DNA from: Brachionus plicatilis
Lineage: Eukaryota; Rotifera; Eurotatoria; Ploima; Brachionidae
Direction: 5' to 3'
DNA length: 64,000 nucleotides
Assembly: GCA_010279815.1 (NCBI GenBank)
Contig: QEOQ01000316.1
Span: 464,810 to 528,809, forward strand
Shown here: one piece after another, positions 25,385 through 37,463 of the stretch
How the letters are laid out: each line of letters starts with the position of its first letter
Position numbering within the stretch: the stretch's first letter is position 1
Position numbers and translations under genes: made by a program
The notes under the pieces: model-generated
The model's database searches: none
The model's input: only the letters and a program-made list of their open reading frames with translations
What the model was told of the DNA's origin: nothing

Positions 25385-28300
25385 TGTATGATACTTTATT
25401 CAATATTTATGAATTTAAAATAAATTTGAAAAAATTACAGAATATTAAGCGGAAAAGTACTAATCGATCATTGCATGATAGCTTACATACTAAGCTATAT
25501 AATATTAATATTATCAGAAATTCGAATGGATTCAGTTTGGAATTTTTTCTTTTTATTTAATTTTTTTTAATAAATTTTTTTACTATTTTCTTTAAGAAAT
25601 TCACTTTTATTTTTTCTAACTATTCTAATATTGAATTCCGAATTACTTTCTTTATCTCTTATTCGAACTAAAAAAAATGATCCCTCATTTCTTGTCCGTC
25701 TGAAAAAATTTAAACCTTTTGCCAAAAATTCACAGAATTGATAACTTTTTAAGATAACAGAATAATTAATAATTAAATAAAAAATTATTAAAAATAACAA
25801 ACTTAATTTTGTTGCTTTTTAATCATCAAAATAAAATAAAGAATTACATTTTTTGCTATTGATTAAAAGCTTAAAGAAAATTATTCTAATAAATAATTAT
25901 TTTGCCAACTTTAATACTCATTCTATTTAAATAAATTTATTAAAAAATGAGTAACACGAGGGTTGTTTTCGATTAAAGGCGCTCTGGGCCCTACTTAAAA
26001 AAAATTCTTCAAATAAAATGAAAAAAAAAAATAAATGCCTAATATTTAAAAATTGGTTACTTATCTCAAACTACAAATGATATTTTTTGTTGCTAAAAGT
26101 TTTACGGGCGTTTTCCTATGTAAATGCATTAAAAGAAGTTTCAGAATTTTATTTTTGCTTTTCCTAATGCTAAAGTATAACGATAAAAATATTGGAAAAA
26201 AAATGACAATTTTCCTATTAATAATTTTAATCTCATAAATAAGATTAGTTAGTTCTTTTATTTTTAAATGCTTTTATAAAGTTGATTTCTATTAAATATT
26301 TCGTTTAGTGACAGACTTCCTTCCAAAAATTTATCATATTTAAAATAAATGCTGCGTTTCATAAAATCATATATTTTAAATTAATCATAAAAAAGACTAA
26401 ATTCCTCTTTTTTTTCTAATATTTTAAAATTAATTAAGCCGAGATTAAAAACTATTCAAAGAAGAAAGAAATTTTTTTTTTTTATTTTTTTTAAAACAAA
26501 ATGAAAATAAATTAAAATGCTCTAATATTTTATATATTAACTTGATAATTATATTCCAAGATTCATTTTTGAAACTGAATTTTAAAATTTTAAATTATTA
26601 ATATAATTTTCAAAGAATTAATTTCAAATATTTGTAAGATTATGGTACAATAATAAAAGTTCAATGAAAATTTTTTTATTAAATATATTTGAAAATAATT
26701 CGATTTTGATTTTTGATAGTGATTAATTTATTTGCATATGAAGTATTAATAATATTTGCCAAACGATATTAAATATTTAATCGAAAATAAATTTAAATTC
26801 TTTGATTTTTTTTAAGATTTAAATATTTTTGATATTAGCACGTATTTTAGGGGTTAGTAAATATCAAAACAAAAATTGTTACCGTTTAAGTCATTTCGTA
26901 GCTCTTATTAATTATTATAAGAGGCCAAAAATAATTAATAGATAATTAATTAATTATTGAGTCCAAAATAATTATGAGTCCGTTTCAGTTATAGAAGGAG
27001 CCTATTTGAATTATTCCCGTATTTTAGTAAAAATTGTTAATGTTGAGGCAGGAAAAGTAATTTTGAATAAAAATTAAAGTACAATTAAAAAGAGAATATT
27101 TTAATGTCCAAGAACTGGAACTGGAACAATTGAGGAGCTGATTTTTTAGTGGTAGAACTCAGCTTATAGTTTGATCAGTTTTGTGCAAAAGTTAAAGAAA
27201 AGGTAATTTTTAAAGTCTCTTTTTTTTAATTAAGTTAAATGACTTAAAAAAATTTCTTTTGAAAAATTTCTGATTAAGATCGCTATTAATTTTTTTATCA
27301 TCATTATCATTATTTTATTATCATATATTAGATTTTATTTAAATAAATTGAATTTTTTTTAAGGAATAGAGATTTTTTTTAAATTTTAAGGCTAAATCTA
27401 TAAAACTTTAATAGCGTGAACTATTTAATAAAATAAAAGAACAGAGTTCTGCAACTTCCTTTTATTTAAAACAAAAACTAAATACTAAAAACTCTAAAAA
27501 AGAAAGAAAGAAACAATATGTATATATAGTGAAAACAAGTGAGGGGAGGACCGGGGTGAGTGGGGTGTGACAAAACTTTCACATTAAGTTAAAGGATAAA
27601 AATATTGAACCAAGGAACATTCATTTAGACATTCTTATCTAGCAGTAACACTGAAATGATTTTTTCAAGAATTTGAATGAAATATTCAATTTTTCTATAC
27701 CATTTAGTAATTAAACAATCTAATAATTATATTTTTCAGACCAAAATTGGAATTATTAAAATAATGGGACACTCGGAAATTAAAAATTTTAGAAATAAAA
27801 CTCAAAGTTGATAATGAATTTATTTTTTTCCCAATTTTAAAAATAATTTTTTTTAATTTCAAAAACTCATCCCTAAAAAGTCTAGTTTATTTTAACCATG
27901 TGATTGATTTTTGATACCAAATTATCCACTTTTTAAAAAAATTAAGCAATATTTAAAGCAATTTTTATTTGATAACTCAAATTTTTACTCATTAAAAAAT
28001 ATCAAGACAAATTTTCAAACGCCTGGCAAGATCATTCCTAAGTTTAAAAAAACAATGATTTCAAAAACAAAGATTTTTCCAAATTTATTAAAAGTACGAC
28101 CAACCGGCTAATCTGAGGGCCAAAATTTTTAGGCAACTAATTTATTCTAAAGATGGTACTAAGGCTCTTGAAACTGCTAATATTGAAAAATTAAATGTGG
28201 CTTTTGGTCATATTTTTTTAAGTATTGAAATACTTTGGAATTTTTTTTTTTTTTTAAATATTTAAAAAATTCAAAAAAGAAGATTTATAATAAGAAATCT

Positions 28301-28604
28301 TAAAAAACAAAATTTTAATTCGTTAAGAAGAAAATAAAATGTAGCTAGATAAATTAATATTAGCGTTTTAATCTACAAACAATTTTATTTTGATTTATAT
28401 TGTGTGATTATTTTTCCAAATTATACCGAAAATGTATTAAAAAACTCAACATCAATAAACAAGAATCTTTTTTTACTTGGAGACATTAGAAAGATATGGG
28501 AATTTCCTTAAAATTCTTTAATAAAGATGCTGAATTTTTTCTTATCAGAATATCCGGATTTGATAGGAATGCGATCTCTGAGACTAATTCATTCCATGAC
28601 GGGC

Positions 28605-28965
28605 TTGTGAAGTTGGTTTCAATTCGATCATTTCAATTCAGAAAAACTTGAATAGCTTTTTTAATAAAAGAGATAATTTAGTTCTATAAAATGCTCAAAT
28701 ATAAGCAAATTTGCTTAATTCAGTAAAATAAGTCTGCAAAATACTCTGCAATTTTATGCATTTTGCACGCCATTAAAAAGTATTCAGATTGATTGTGCAC
28801 TTACTTTGCAGAGTTTTTGCAGACATATATTTTCGGATTAAGCAAAGTTGCTTAAACATAAAGCATTCTAAAGAACTAAATTATTCCTTATAGTAAAAAA
28901 GTTATTCAATTTTTTCTGAATTGAAACGATCGAATTGAAATGAACTTCACAGCCCCTTCTATGAC
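28605..28965. repeat. Foldback element with about 150-bp arms
   Basis: The left arm (about 28605-28755: GTGAAGTTGGTTTCAATTCG, TTTCAATTCAGAAAAACTTG, TAATTTAGTTCT) pairs with the right arm (about 28795-28965: CAAGTTCATTTCAATTCGATCG-type sequence read on the other strand). Both arms share AGTCTGCAAAA..CTCTGCA near the centre. That central motif recurs in other foldbacks of the window (46.5, 49.4 kb). Confidence 0.75.
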
Positions 28966-29169
28966 AATCAAAAACCTAATTTCCATCTTCCAATAGTCAA
29001 AAATTGATTTCTGTTCATCAATATCAATATATTGAAGAAAAAAAAGGAGGGTTAAGTCGGGAGCAATTTATAATAAATTTATTTTAAAATTATTAAAAAT
29101 TAACGGCTTAAATATTTTAAGTCAAAATAGTTTTTCAAAAAATTTATTTTATAAAAATTTTTACTGACT

Positions 29170-29272
29170 TTATTTATTATTATTATTATAAAAAAGCTAC
29201 AGCAAGACTAGCTTGCGGAGGCGGCCTACATGAGAGGTCGCCTATGGTAGCTCGTTGCACATAATGAGATAA
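29170..29272 (-). mobile_element. Probable retroelement 3' end with TAA-repeat tail
   Basis: On the minus strand a GC-rich block (GCGACC...GGCCGCC, CAAGCTAGTCTTGCTGTAGC) with self-pairing potential runs directly into a T run and (ATA)n/(TAA)n. A structured block followed by a TAA microsatellite resembles the 3' end of I-type or related LINEs, different from the AAATA-tailed family elsewhere here. No coding sequence remains. Confidence 0.45.
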
Positions 29273-29987
29273 AACACTGATAGAAATATACAATAAAAAA
29301 TTTAGGGTTAAAAAAGTTAATTAATTTTTACAAGAATAAAAATATCATTTGAATAATGGCTTAAAAATGTAAAAAAAGGCTTCAAAATAAAAAGTATACT
29401 TTACTTATTTACTTGATCATTAAGGTTTTAGAATGAATACGTAACGCGAAGATATAATTTTTTTAGAAGTAAAAATTTTAAATTTTAACAAATTTATATT
29501 TTGAATTTTTTAAGATTTTATTTAAAAAAAATTAGCTTTAAAAAATATTGTTGTGAAACAAGCGCTTCAATATTCTATTCTATTCAACTAAATATTTTTC
29601 TTCCAAAAACCAGGAAAAGAAATATTAAAGTATTTCTTGCTCTATTTTACTCCATAAGAAGCTTCCAACAGGGATGCTTAGATCCCTTCTAAAAATGTTC
29701 CTACAACTAATAGAGTAGTGATTTTCTATTTTTTTCAATGGGATCTTTCCGGAGTTATAACAAAATTTTTGGAAAAAAAACTTGATTGATGTGATGAACT
29801 TTTAGTTAAATCTGTCAAAACTCTTCTTTCAAATCAAAGTTATACATGCTTTAAAAATTTAATATTTTTTTATTTAGGAAACTTTTTGTAAGAAAAAAAT
29901 TATTTTTTTCATAAAACATTATAGTAAATAAAAAAATCAATGCTGAAGAAGATCAAAAAATTACAAAAGCTTCTAATTTGAAGTTCA

Positions 29988-30308
29988 GTATAGTTTAGAG
30001 TTGTTCAAAAGTCACAAGTCTCAAGTCAATTCCAAGTCCAGACTTTTTTTTTTCAATAGTCCGAGCTAAGACTTTAATTTTTTTTCTAAAAAAGTCCAAG
30101 TCCGGCTTTAAAATTTTGAATACATAAGAAGAATTGTGTAGAATTTTATGCTAAAATTGCTAGAAAATTCTGATATATGGCTAATCTATTGCATTAGACA
30201 ACCCAAGAGTAAGCTTCATATCAAAAAATTTATATGATATAAATTTTTTGATATGAAGCCTGATCTAGCATATTTTTTTTGGAACTTTTAAACAACTCTG
30301 GTATGGTT
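29988..30308. mobile_element. Non-autonomous hAT-like element (AAGTC family)
   Basis: Element 29996-30300 has ends TAGAGTTGTTCAAAAGTC and, on the right, the reverse complement of CAGAGTTGTTTAAAAGTTCC. The flanking 8-mers are GTATAGTT and GTATGGTT, one mismatch apart. The interior has repeated AAGTC motifs and a long central palindrome (30213-30259, TTCATATCAAAAAATTTATA and its complement). It belongs to the same family as the element at 43599-44410. Confidence 0.8.
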
Positions 30309-31633
30309 GATTTGTTTTCAAGGAATTGATTGAATTTGTTCAAATTAAATTAAATCAAAAAAAATCATCGGCATCGTGAAATTTCATTCAAAACTTCCAA
30401 TACAAAAATTAAAAAATTTTATAACTTTTGTTCTAAAAGTCAAAAACTTGTTTTGTAAATGAAATAAAGTGAAACAACTGTTGTTTCACCTTCTGCAGAA
30501 GTCTGCAAAATATGTGCAAATAAATTCTGCTTTATTTTTGATACTTTTAAATAGGGTGCAATTTTTCTTATTAAATTTTTTGACTGAAATTAGCCAAAAA
30601 AAGTGAAAAAAATGTTAGAAAATTAAATTTTTTAGTCTTATTCATCATCCTCTATTATTTATTTATTTTGTTCAAATTATTGCCCATTTAAGTTTCAATT
30701 ATCAAAATTTTCATATTATCTTAAGTATTCATGAATGTTTTAAAAAATTTGCAGATTGAAGATAAAAATGTGTCAACATATTTTTTAACAGATTTTCAAT
30801 CAAGGTTTAAGCATTTTCACGATTTGTTTTGTTCTGTTCTAATTATAAGTGAAAAAAATATTAAATTAGTTTTTTGAGTGGTGGTCAAGACAATATGAAA
30901 AATATGATTATCCTCATGTTTTTTTATTTACAAAATTAAATTTCATTAAATTAAAGTAAAAATTAAAAATTTAATATTTTAATAGGACTCAAAAGAAGCA
31001 GCTAAATGAAGAAGATATAGAGAAAAAAAGATAATTAAAATAAATTACATTGAAATATTTTATGAGTTCTATTTTGTAAATAATTGATTTTGCTTATCGT
31101 CATATTTTTTTTTCGATTACTAAAGCATTTAATCTATCCTCCTTAATCGATTTCTTCATCTTTTATGCTTTCTGGATTTTAGAGAATATGCTAAATCATA
31201 AAATGAAAAAACCAAAATAAAAAATAATAATTGATATAGAATAACTTAAATTTAAAAGATTTCCTTTAACCTTTTTTATTTAAATAAAAATGATTTCCTG
31301 GAACATTTTAAAACTAAATGCTGATCGTCTTTGATTCATCTAAAATTTGTTTAAAAAAAAAAATAATTATTCTTAAAAATTAATCATCTGTTCTGATTTC
31401 ATTTTTTTCAAAAACGATACCAAAAAATAAATTCAAAAACAAGCTCAAAATTAAATCTAAAATTGCAATTGAAATTAATTTTGCATAAACTTCTGTATTT
31501 TTCCCCACTAATTTAGTAAAACTTAATTTTAAATTATAATAAAGTCGTTTGAAAAATAGATAATTTTGATTTTTATTAAAAAAAAATAAACTAAATCATA
31601 TGCCTAAAATTTAAGTATTTCTAGATTCCTAAC

Positions 31634-32143
31634 ATGGCTAAGAATACAAGCTTGAGCGGATTTCGCAAAATAGATATTGACATATACAACCCGGAAAACT
31701 ATAATGAAGACGATGTCCAAAATATCCAAGAAGACTTAATGCCCAATGAATCAGAAATAGTCTCTCTGATTAATTCCAAGCGGAGTAATGAGGCACTCAG
31801 CTTGGTCCTTAAAAATCCGCCTTTGAACTCCAAAAACCAGCAAGTAAAAGATGCAGTGTTGAATTTAGTTATGAGAGTGCTGAGAAGTTTCCCAAATTCG
31901 CTGGAGATCGACAACGCTGTCAAAAGCCTCAGCGACGAAGCACTTGATGTTTTGATGAAATACATTTACCGCGGATTTGAAAAAGAGCCCAGGGACAGTG
32001 CACAATTATTGACATGGCATGAGAAGGTTCATTTTTTTTTTAGAAAAAAACAAAATTTATTTTATTTCTTTTTGTTCCAGGTCTATGCCATAGGCGGAAA
32101 TGGATGCATTGTAAGAGTATTAACAGACAGGAAGCGAGTTTAG
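31634..32143 (+). CDS. ARPC5: Actin-related protein 2/3 complex subunit 5 (p16-ARC)
   Basis: Two exons, 31634-32026 and 32081-32143, spliced over a 54-nt intron to 151 residues, the usual length of this subunit. Family features: FRKIDIDIYNPENY start, an all-helical middle, LMKYIYRGFE and WHEK at the exon 1 end, then the conserved end VYAIGGNGCIVRVLTDRKRV in exon 2. ARPC5 helps hold ARPC1 in the seven-subunit Arp2/3 complex that nucleates branched actin. The intron is a multiple of three with no in-frame stop, so the unspliced RNA also reads through, adding 18 Phe/Lys-rich residues between WHEK and VYAI. Splicing is preferred because the joined sequence matches the family and an ideal TTTTTGTTCCAG acceptor is present. 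Confidence 0.93.
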   Translation: MAKNTSLSGFRKIDIDIYNPENYNEDDVQNIQEDLMPNESEIVSLINSKRSNEALSLVLKNPPLNSKNQQVKDAVLNLVMRVLRSFPNSLEIDNAVKSLSDEALDVLMKYIYRGFEKEPRDSAQLLTWHEKVHFFFRKKQNLFYFFLFQVYAIGGNGCIVRVLTDRKRV

Positions 32144-33250
32144 AATTCAATTTAAAAAAAAAAGGTGAATAAGAAATCATCATTCCATTATATTTATTTA
32201 AATTTTAAATCAATAATTTTCGAATTTATTAGTTCAAATTGAGAAAACAACAATAAAAATTTTGATTAATTTTTTTTTTATTAAATAAAAAGTTTTATGC
32301 CTTTTTTATATTTTCTTTTTTTCTTCAAATCATCTAAGTAAATGGAGAGAAGAAAAATATTTGAAAGACTAAAAAGATATCAATGACGCGGCGTTTAGAT
32401 TGGAATAATTTGATCGGAAATGAATTAAATGATTACTCTAGGAGGAAATAAAGTGAAAAGAGACATATGATGAAATGAATGCATACAAAGATTGTCATTA
32501 AAATATTAAAATTTCAGAAAAATAAATAAATTTGATGCAAGACCGGATAAATGATTATTATTATTATTATTATTGCTAGTTTGCCTGAGTATCATCATAA
32601 TTTTGTCAATGCTGCGAATGAGAAGAATTGCTGGCATAATTGAAGGTATAGGGAATAATTTCTTCTTTTTCTGTGATGATAACTAGTAATTATGCGGACT
32701 CTGAGAAATTTATTTTTTCAACTTTAGTCTATATTCCAGCCAAGTTAAGATTTTCTATTTTTCCACACTGACTCATTTATTTATGACTAATGTTCATTAA
32801 TTTTTATGAAAATTATTAATTACGTTTTTATTTATAAAAAAGTCGATTTCAACAGAAAATTTTCCGCACTTTCATTCACAAACAAATTTCTAGACGATCT
32901 AGGTTGACACTATTTAATGAATTACTAAGTAATTGAATGAAATATTAATTTATTAGGCAGGCATTGGGGAAAAGAAAGAGAGGAAAGAGAAACAAATGTC
33001 AAAAATTTTCAATCAGATTTATGTCAAATAAACGGGCACGTAAGCGCCTAGAGTAAAGAGCCTTTGTATCAAGACCAAATTATAATAATTCTGCATGTCT
33101 CATAGCATAAAACAATTTCTAAAACTGCTTTTAGAGTGTTGTAAATCGATTAGAAAAAAAGCATAATTTTTTATATTTTAAGTTATTTTTATTTTCAAGC
33201 CATTATTTCAAATTAAAATAAAATTTTTTTTTAGATTAAAATTTAGAACC
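32144..33250. other. Intergenic region between ARPC5 and the EF-hand gene
   Basis: No coding sequence recognised. It contains a short ATT trinucleotide repeat (about 32556-32573). The 3' half may include the promoter and 5' untranslated region of the EF-hand gene; no TATA box can be singled out in such AT-rich DNA. Confidence 0.4.
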
Positions 33251-33888
33251 ATGTCTGATCCGGTAAGTTATAGATCCTTGTTCTCCAGTCGAATAGAGAA
33301 ATTTATCGCTTTTGTAAAATGTTTGTTCGGAGTAAACAAAAATAGTGCTTATTTATTCTAATTGACTAACACTTTAAAAAAATAAATTTATTTAAATAAA
33401 ATTTTTTCCTAAAATAGAGATCAAAGCATACTTCGTTGACCGAAGAGCAAATTGAGGTGTACCGTGAGGCTTTTCTGATGTATGACAAGAATGGAGACAG
33501 CAAGATAACTTTGGACGAGTTTGGCGATGTGATCAAGAGTCTGGGCCTTGACCCGTCCAAGGATCAGCTGGCCACTTTGATGAAAGAGATCGACCTGGAC
33601 GGCAGCGGAACTGTCGACTTTAACGAGTTTGCCATTTGGATGTCGATCAAAATGTCCCCGGACAAATACAGCGACAAGAGCCTTGATTTGGAGAACACGT
33701 TCAAGATATTTGATGAAAATGGCGACCACTTCATCACTGCCGACGAGCTCAAGAACGTGATGAAAAAGCTCGGACAAACTCTGAGCGACGAGGAGATCAA
33801 TTTGATGATCACCGAGGCAGACACCGATGGAGATAAGCAAGTAAACTACAAGGAATTTGTGCAATTAATGAGAAAACTTGATTTATAG
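33251..33888 (+). CDS. EF-hand calcium-binding protein (calmodulin/troponin-C-like), four EF hands
   Basis: Two exons: 33251-33262 (only MSDP) and 33418-33888, joined across a 155-nt intron, giving 160 residues. All four loops have canonical ligand spacing: DKNGDSKITLDE, DLDGSGTVDFNE, DENGDHFITADE and DTDGDKQVNYKE, so four Ca ions can be bound. The start SLTEEQIEVYREAF and end VNYKEFVQLMRKLDL are calmodulin-like, but divergence along the length (for example the linker after EF2, MSIKMSPDKYSDKSLDLE) makes it a paralogue rather than calmodulin itself. Troponin C is the other option. The frame has no ATG in exon 2, which supports the 12-nt first exon with its perfect GTAAGT donor and AAATAG acceptor. 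A Ca sensor that regulates targets in the cytosol is the likely role. Confidence 0.88.
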
Positions 33889-35727
33889 TCTTTTCTAAAC
33901 GATAATCAATCCAAATAGCATTTTTATAAAATTTTTTTTATAAAAGTTTTTTTTTTTTTGTATGTAATCTAATTATTGTTATTTCCAGTTAAGAAAAAAT
34001 AATTGAAAAAAAAAATTTTTTTTTATTCAATATTCCATTATTTAGATAGTGTTCAATAAATTTTTTAAAATATTTTTTTTTCAATTTTTAAAATTTAGTT
34101 CTAAATGAGGTAAGAGAAAATTTAGCCCGATTGATTATTGATTTATTGTGTTTTTATCAAGTAAATGTCAAATAAAGAATTGTATCAAGAATATGAAAGA
34201 AAAAAACAAAAAATAAATTATTAATAACATTAATTTGAAGAATAAACAAAAATTAAGATTTATTGAAATAAGTCAAAAAAACTCGAATTAGAGAGTTGAA
34301 AAACTTTATTTTTATTTTAGTCAATCATATTGTGTTCAACAAATTTTTTTTGATGCTTAATTAAACTAGATCTTCCAGAATATTTGATTTTATTATTTAT
34401 TATTAAAAAAATCAGTACATAATATATTTGAAGCATAATTCAAATTCAGTGGCTTGATGAAACCAAAATCTTCTAATGACAAAATTTTCACAAAATTTTA
34501 CTCTTAAATTTATAAAATATTGAGTTAAATTTAAAGAACTTGTATAGTGTAAATTTTAGACAATAGTCGGTAAAGAATAAAAAGCATAAAATAAATTTTT
34601 TGATAAAAATTTTCTTTATGATTTTTATTTCCAATTGCTGAATCCTATTAATTTTAAATCCATTTAGCTCATTAAATGTGATTTTCTTAAGTTGATTAAG
34701 ATTTTTGGCTTTCAAATAAGAGTTGTTTTTAAGTTACAAATCATAAGTCAAGTCAAGTCAATGACTTGAAATTTATTTTTTTTTTGTCCAAGTCATAACT
34801 TTGACTTTAAAAACGGTAAAAAATTCATGTTTTTTTATAAAAAATTTAATTCATTGACTTGACTTTAAAATATTCTGCTTGGCGACAATTAAGTTTCTTA
34901 GATATTTAAAGTGTAAGGCCTGATTTTTATTTGAAATAGTCTCTCTTTTTAGACACTTTCACTGTTTAGTTATTTCTTTTTTTTATTTGAGCCCAAAAAT
35001 CAAAAAATTTATACCAAGAAAAAAATTAATAATTTTGGGAAGTCAAAATTCAAAAAAAAGATTCAAAATTAACACAAAAATTAGTAAATTTTTTAATTGT
35101 ATAAGAAGTTTGTCTTTAATTCTTGATTTTAAAGTTTATAAAATTTTGAGCAAAAAATTATTAAATCACTTTTATTATTTAAATAGCTTGAATTTTGGTT
35201 TAAAACTTAATAAAATATTTTTTTTTGGTTTATAATAATTTAAATTAAAAAAAATTGGAAAGATTTTGTACACTCGCATACCATATCAAACACATCTTCT
35301 TGTTTAATTCTATTCCATTTAGCAGTCAAATAATTGAAGAAAGATCAAATTTATTTAAAAAAATTTATAGAATTAAAAAAACAGCATCATTCAAGAATTT
35401 AATTCATCGCTTCATATTAGCATTGTTTAGGAATCGCAGTCGAATTATTATTTTTATTTTTTCATTTAAACCTCTAAGTTAAAATGAGATAACTAAAATA
35501 AAATTTTTTGTTCATTTAAATTTTGATAAGATTGTTTGTCAATGATCTAAAAAAAAGTGATAGCACTTTCAATCTAAGAGTTTTCCTGAGTTGTAGCATA
35601 TTCATTTTTAATTCCACACTAATGATGTTCCACCTTAGAAAATTCTGACAAGGAAAATAATTAATTTTTTTGAGATTAAATTAAAAAAAAATCGATCAGC
35701 AACAAAAATTTATTTAAATATTAATAA
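33889..35727. other. Intergenic, with a decayed AAGTC-type repeat
   Basis: No gene called. At about 34720-34880 (GAGTTGTTTTTAAGTTAC, then repeated AAGTCAAGTC and GACTTGACTT) lies a degenerate copy of the AAGTC family of hAT-like elements. Frames at 34488-34715 and 34987-35482 are low-complexity translations rich in Lys/Phe/Ile and are not supported. Confidence 0.5.
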
Positions 35728-36642
35728 TTAATTATTTTTAATAGTTTGAGAAATCCAACTAACAAAAGCACTTGTTCTAGTATACACGCCGCCATCTCCA
35801 CATCCATACCCCCAACTTGTGATACCAACTAGATAATAAGCTACATGATGTTCATGTTCATGTTCATGCTCATGGTCGTGGTCGTGGTCGTGGTCGTGGT
35901 CATGTTCATGATCATGCCCTTCATAACTAACTACTAGAGGACCACCAGAATCACCTTGACAAGTATCCAGGTTCAAGTTGTAATCACCAGCACAAATAAC
36001 AGTTGTCGTTTCAACACCATTGAATTTATCTTTGCATCTGGTATCATTAAGAATAGGTAATTGAACTTCCATTAAGTATCGTGACAATGCACCTCCTGAG
36101 AGAATACTTCCCCATCCAGTAGCTATTCCATCTTGATTTGTTAAATTATAAGATAAATCCGGTAAACAAACAGGCATAATGTATTTGCTAAAAATCAGTT
36201 TTTGATCAAGTTTTATCAAAGCTATATCATTTTTATAGCCAAAATTGGAATAAGCTGGATGAACGATTATTTTTGAAGTAGATCTGACATCAGTGAATTT
36301 ATCATGAACAGTCAAATCATGGAGTCCAGCAGTTATTTTATAGTTAGTTGGATTTAGATTTGAATTTACACAATGTGCAGCAGTAATTATCCAAAGCGAA
36401 TTGATGATTGAGCCTCCGCATATAAATCTACCATTGTAGTTCAATGCTATCTGCCATGGCCAATCTCCCTTCAAGGACTCTTGACCACCGACTATTTTAT
36501 GAGGAAAATATTCATGTTCCAATGGTCGTTCGCCACAGTGCAGCCAGTTTATTTCGGTGACATCATCGGTTTCAAGTTCATCTATGTGCCCATTTGAATA
36601 AATCAAAAGAACTGAAAAAATTAAGACTTTCGAAATCATCAT
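35728..36642 (-). CDS. Secreted trypsin-like serine protease (S1A) with a His-Asp/Glu repeat loop
   Basis: A single-exon, 304-residue S1A protease. A signal peptide (about 1-18) is followed by a short propeptide with Cys36; activation would occur at K49-IVGG. The catalytic triad is His90 (ITAAHC), Asp139 (NDIALI) and Ser232 (GDSGGP). Asp226, six residues before the Ser, is the S1-pocket Asp189 equivalent and predicts cleavage after Lys/Arg; the SWGYGCG wall also fits trypsin. Residues 243-266, between GGPLVVSYEG and YYLVGITSWG, are an insertion of 13 His alternating with Asp or Glu, encoded by GAC/GAA-CAT/CAC repeats. It sits in the surface loop just after the active-site strand and could bind Zn or Cu. 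Secreted zymogen; digestive or immune role cannot be told. Confidence 0.92.
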   Translation of the reverse strand: MMISKVLIFSVLLIYSNGHIDELETDDVTEINWLHCGERPLEHEYFPHKIVGGQESLKGDWPWQIALNYNGRFICGGSIINSLWIITAAHCVNSNLNPTNYKITAGLHDLTVHDKFTDVRSTSKIIVHPAYSNFGYKNDIALIKLDQKLIFSKYIMPVCLPDLSYNLTNQDGIATGWGSILSGGALSRYLMEVQLPILNDTRCKDKFNGVETTTVICAGDYNLNLDTCQGDSGGPLVVSYEGHDHEHDHDHDHDHDHEHEHEHEHHVAYYLVGITSWGYGCGDGGVYTRTSAFVSWISQTIKNN

Positions 36643-37104
36643 TTAAATTTTTTAATTTTTTTAATTTGAAAAAACTTAAATGTCAAGCTTAAATATGACT
36701 TTCTAAATGTGAATTCACGTTTTGTGGTCATGTTATATTTCACATTTAAAAAAAAATCTTAAATAAATATAAACGAAATTTATCTGATTTGATAAAATTA
36801 AAATAATTGTAACATAAACTTTTTGAAAAAGAATTTTAAGCATTTTTTTTGTAACAAATGATCATTCATTAAGTCTTGAATTGTTAATACATATCTAATT
36901 AATTTTTTTTTATTAGTTAATAGTACAATAAACCTAGTGCATTCATTAAAAATACATCTTGATTTTTTGATTTTTTTTAATTTATTTTAAAAAAAGTGTA
37001 CTCAAAAAATACCAAATTTTATTTTGAAAAAAAATTAAGAATAATTGATTTGGTCACTTGATAACACTTCAAAATATATTTAAATTCAACTTTTTTGGTT
37101 TTGG

Positions 37105-37463
37105 GAATTTCAAAAACAAATTGAACAAGAATTCTTCATTTTTTAATAAATTAAAATTAAAGTTAATAAAAAATATTAGAAAAAATACTGCAATATAGTG
37201 CAACATACTTTGTTGCATCTTTTTTACCTAAAATAAAATTTTCATTTTCTTTATTTTTTAAGAAATCAAACCAATAATCTATTTATATCTTATTGATTCG
37301 TTTTTTTTGTCATTTTTTACATGAGAAAAATTATTTTAGGTAAAAAAGGTGCAAGAAGGTATGTTGCACCATTGCAGTATTTTTTTCTAATATTTTTTAT
37401 TAAATTTAATTTTAATTTGTTAAAAAATGAAGAATTTTTGTTTAATTTGTTTTCGAAATTCAC
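37105..37463. repeat. Foldback element with about 130-bp arms
   Basis: The left arm 37105-37245 (AAAACAAATTGAACAAGAAT, ATTCTTCATTTTTTAA, AATATTAGAAAAAATACTGC, TGCAACATACTTTGTTGCA) is the near-exact reverse complement of the right arm 37336-37463. Few mismatches suggest a young insertion or strong palindrome maintenance. The central spacer is about 90 bp. No coding sequence. Confidence 0.85.

Larger units (their letters stand above)
23276..31633. other. Long gene-poor region dominated by repeats
   Basis: I find no intact gene over 8 kb. Recognisable items are listed separately: hAT-like elements (25004-25376, 29996-30300), a foldback (28605-28965) and a retroelement 3' end (29170-29272). Other notes: a GC-richer patch at 23650-23715 without tRNA boxes; a G-rich patch at 27541-27571; and an exon-like frame at 28092-28235. 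The frame at 25567-25800 has no ATG and is not called. Confidence 0.5.

Noticed and set aside
25567..25800. Minus-strand frame of 77 codons
   Set aside because: No ATG in the frame, it starts at TTG just after a stop, and no acceptor site or domain supports it.
27541..27571. G-rich patch (GAGGGGAGGACCGGGG..GTGGGG) as a G-quadruplex
   Set aside because: Only three runs of at least three G are present, so it lacks the usual four-run pattern; no gene is adjacent.
34987..35482. Two plus-strand frames of 82 and 75 codons
   Set aside because: Lys/Phe/Ile-rich translations expected by chance in such AT-rich DNA; no splice partners.
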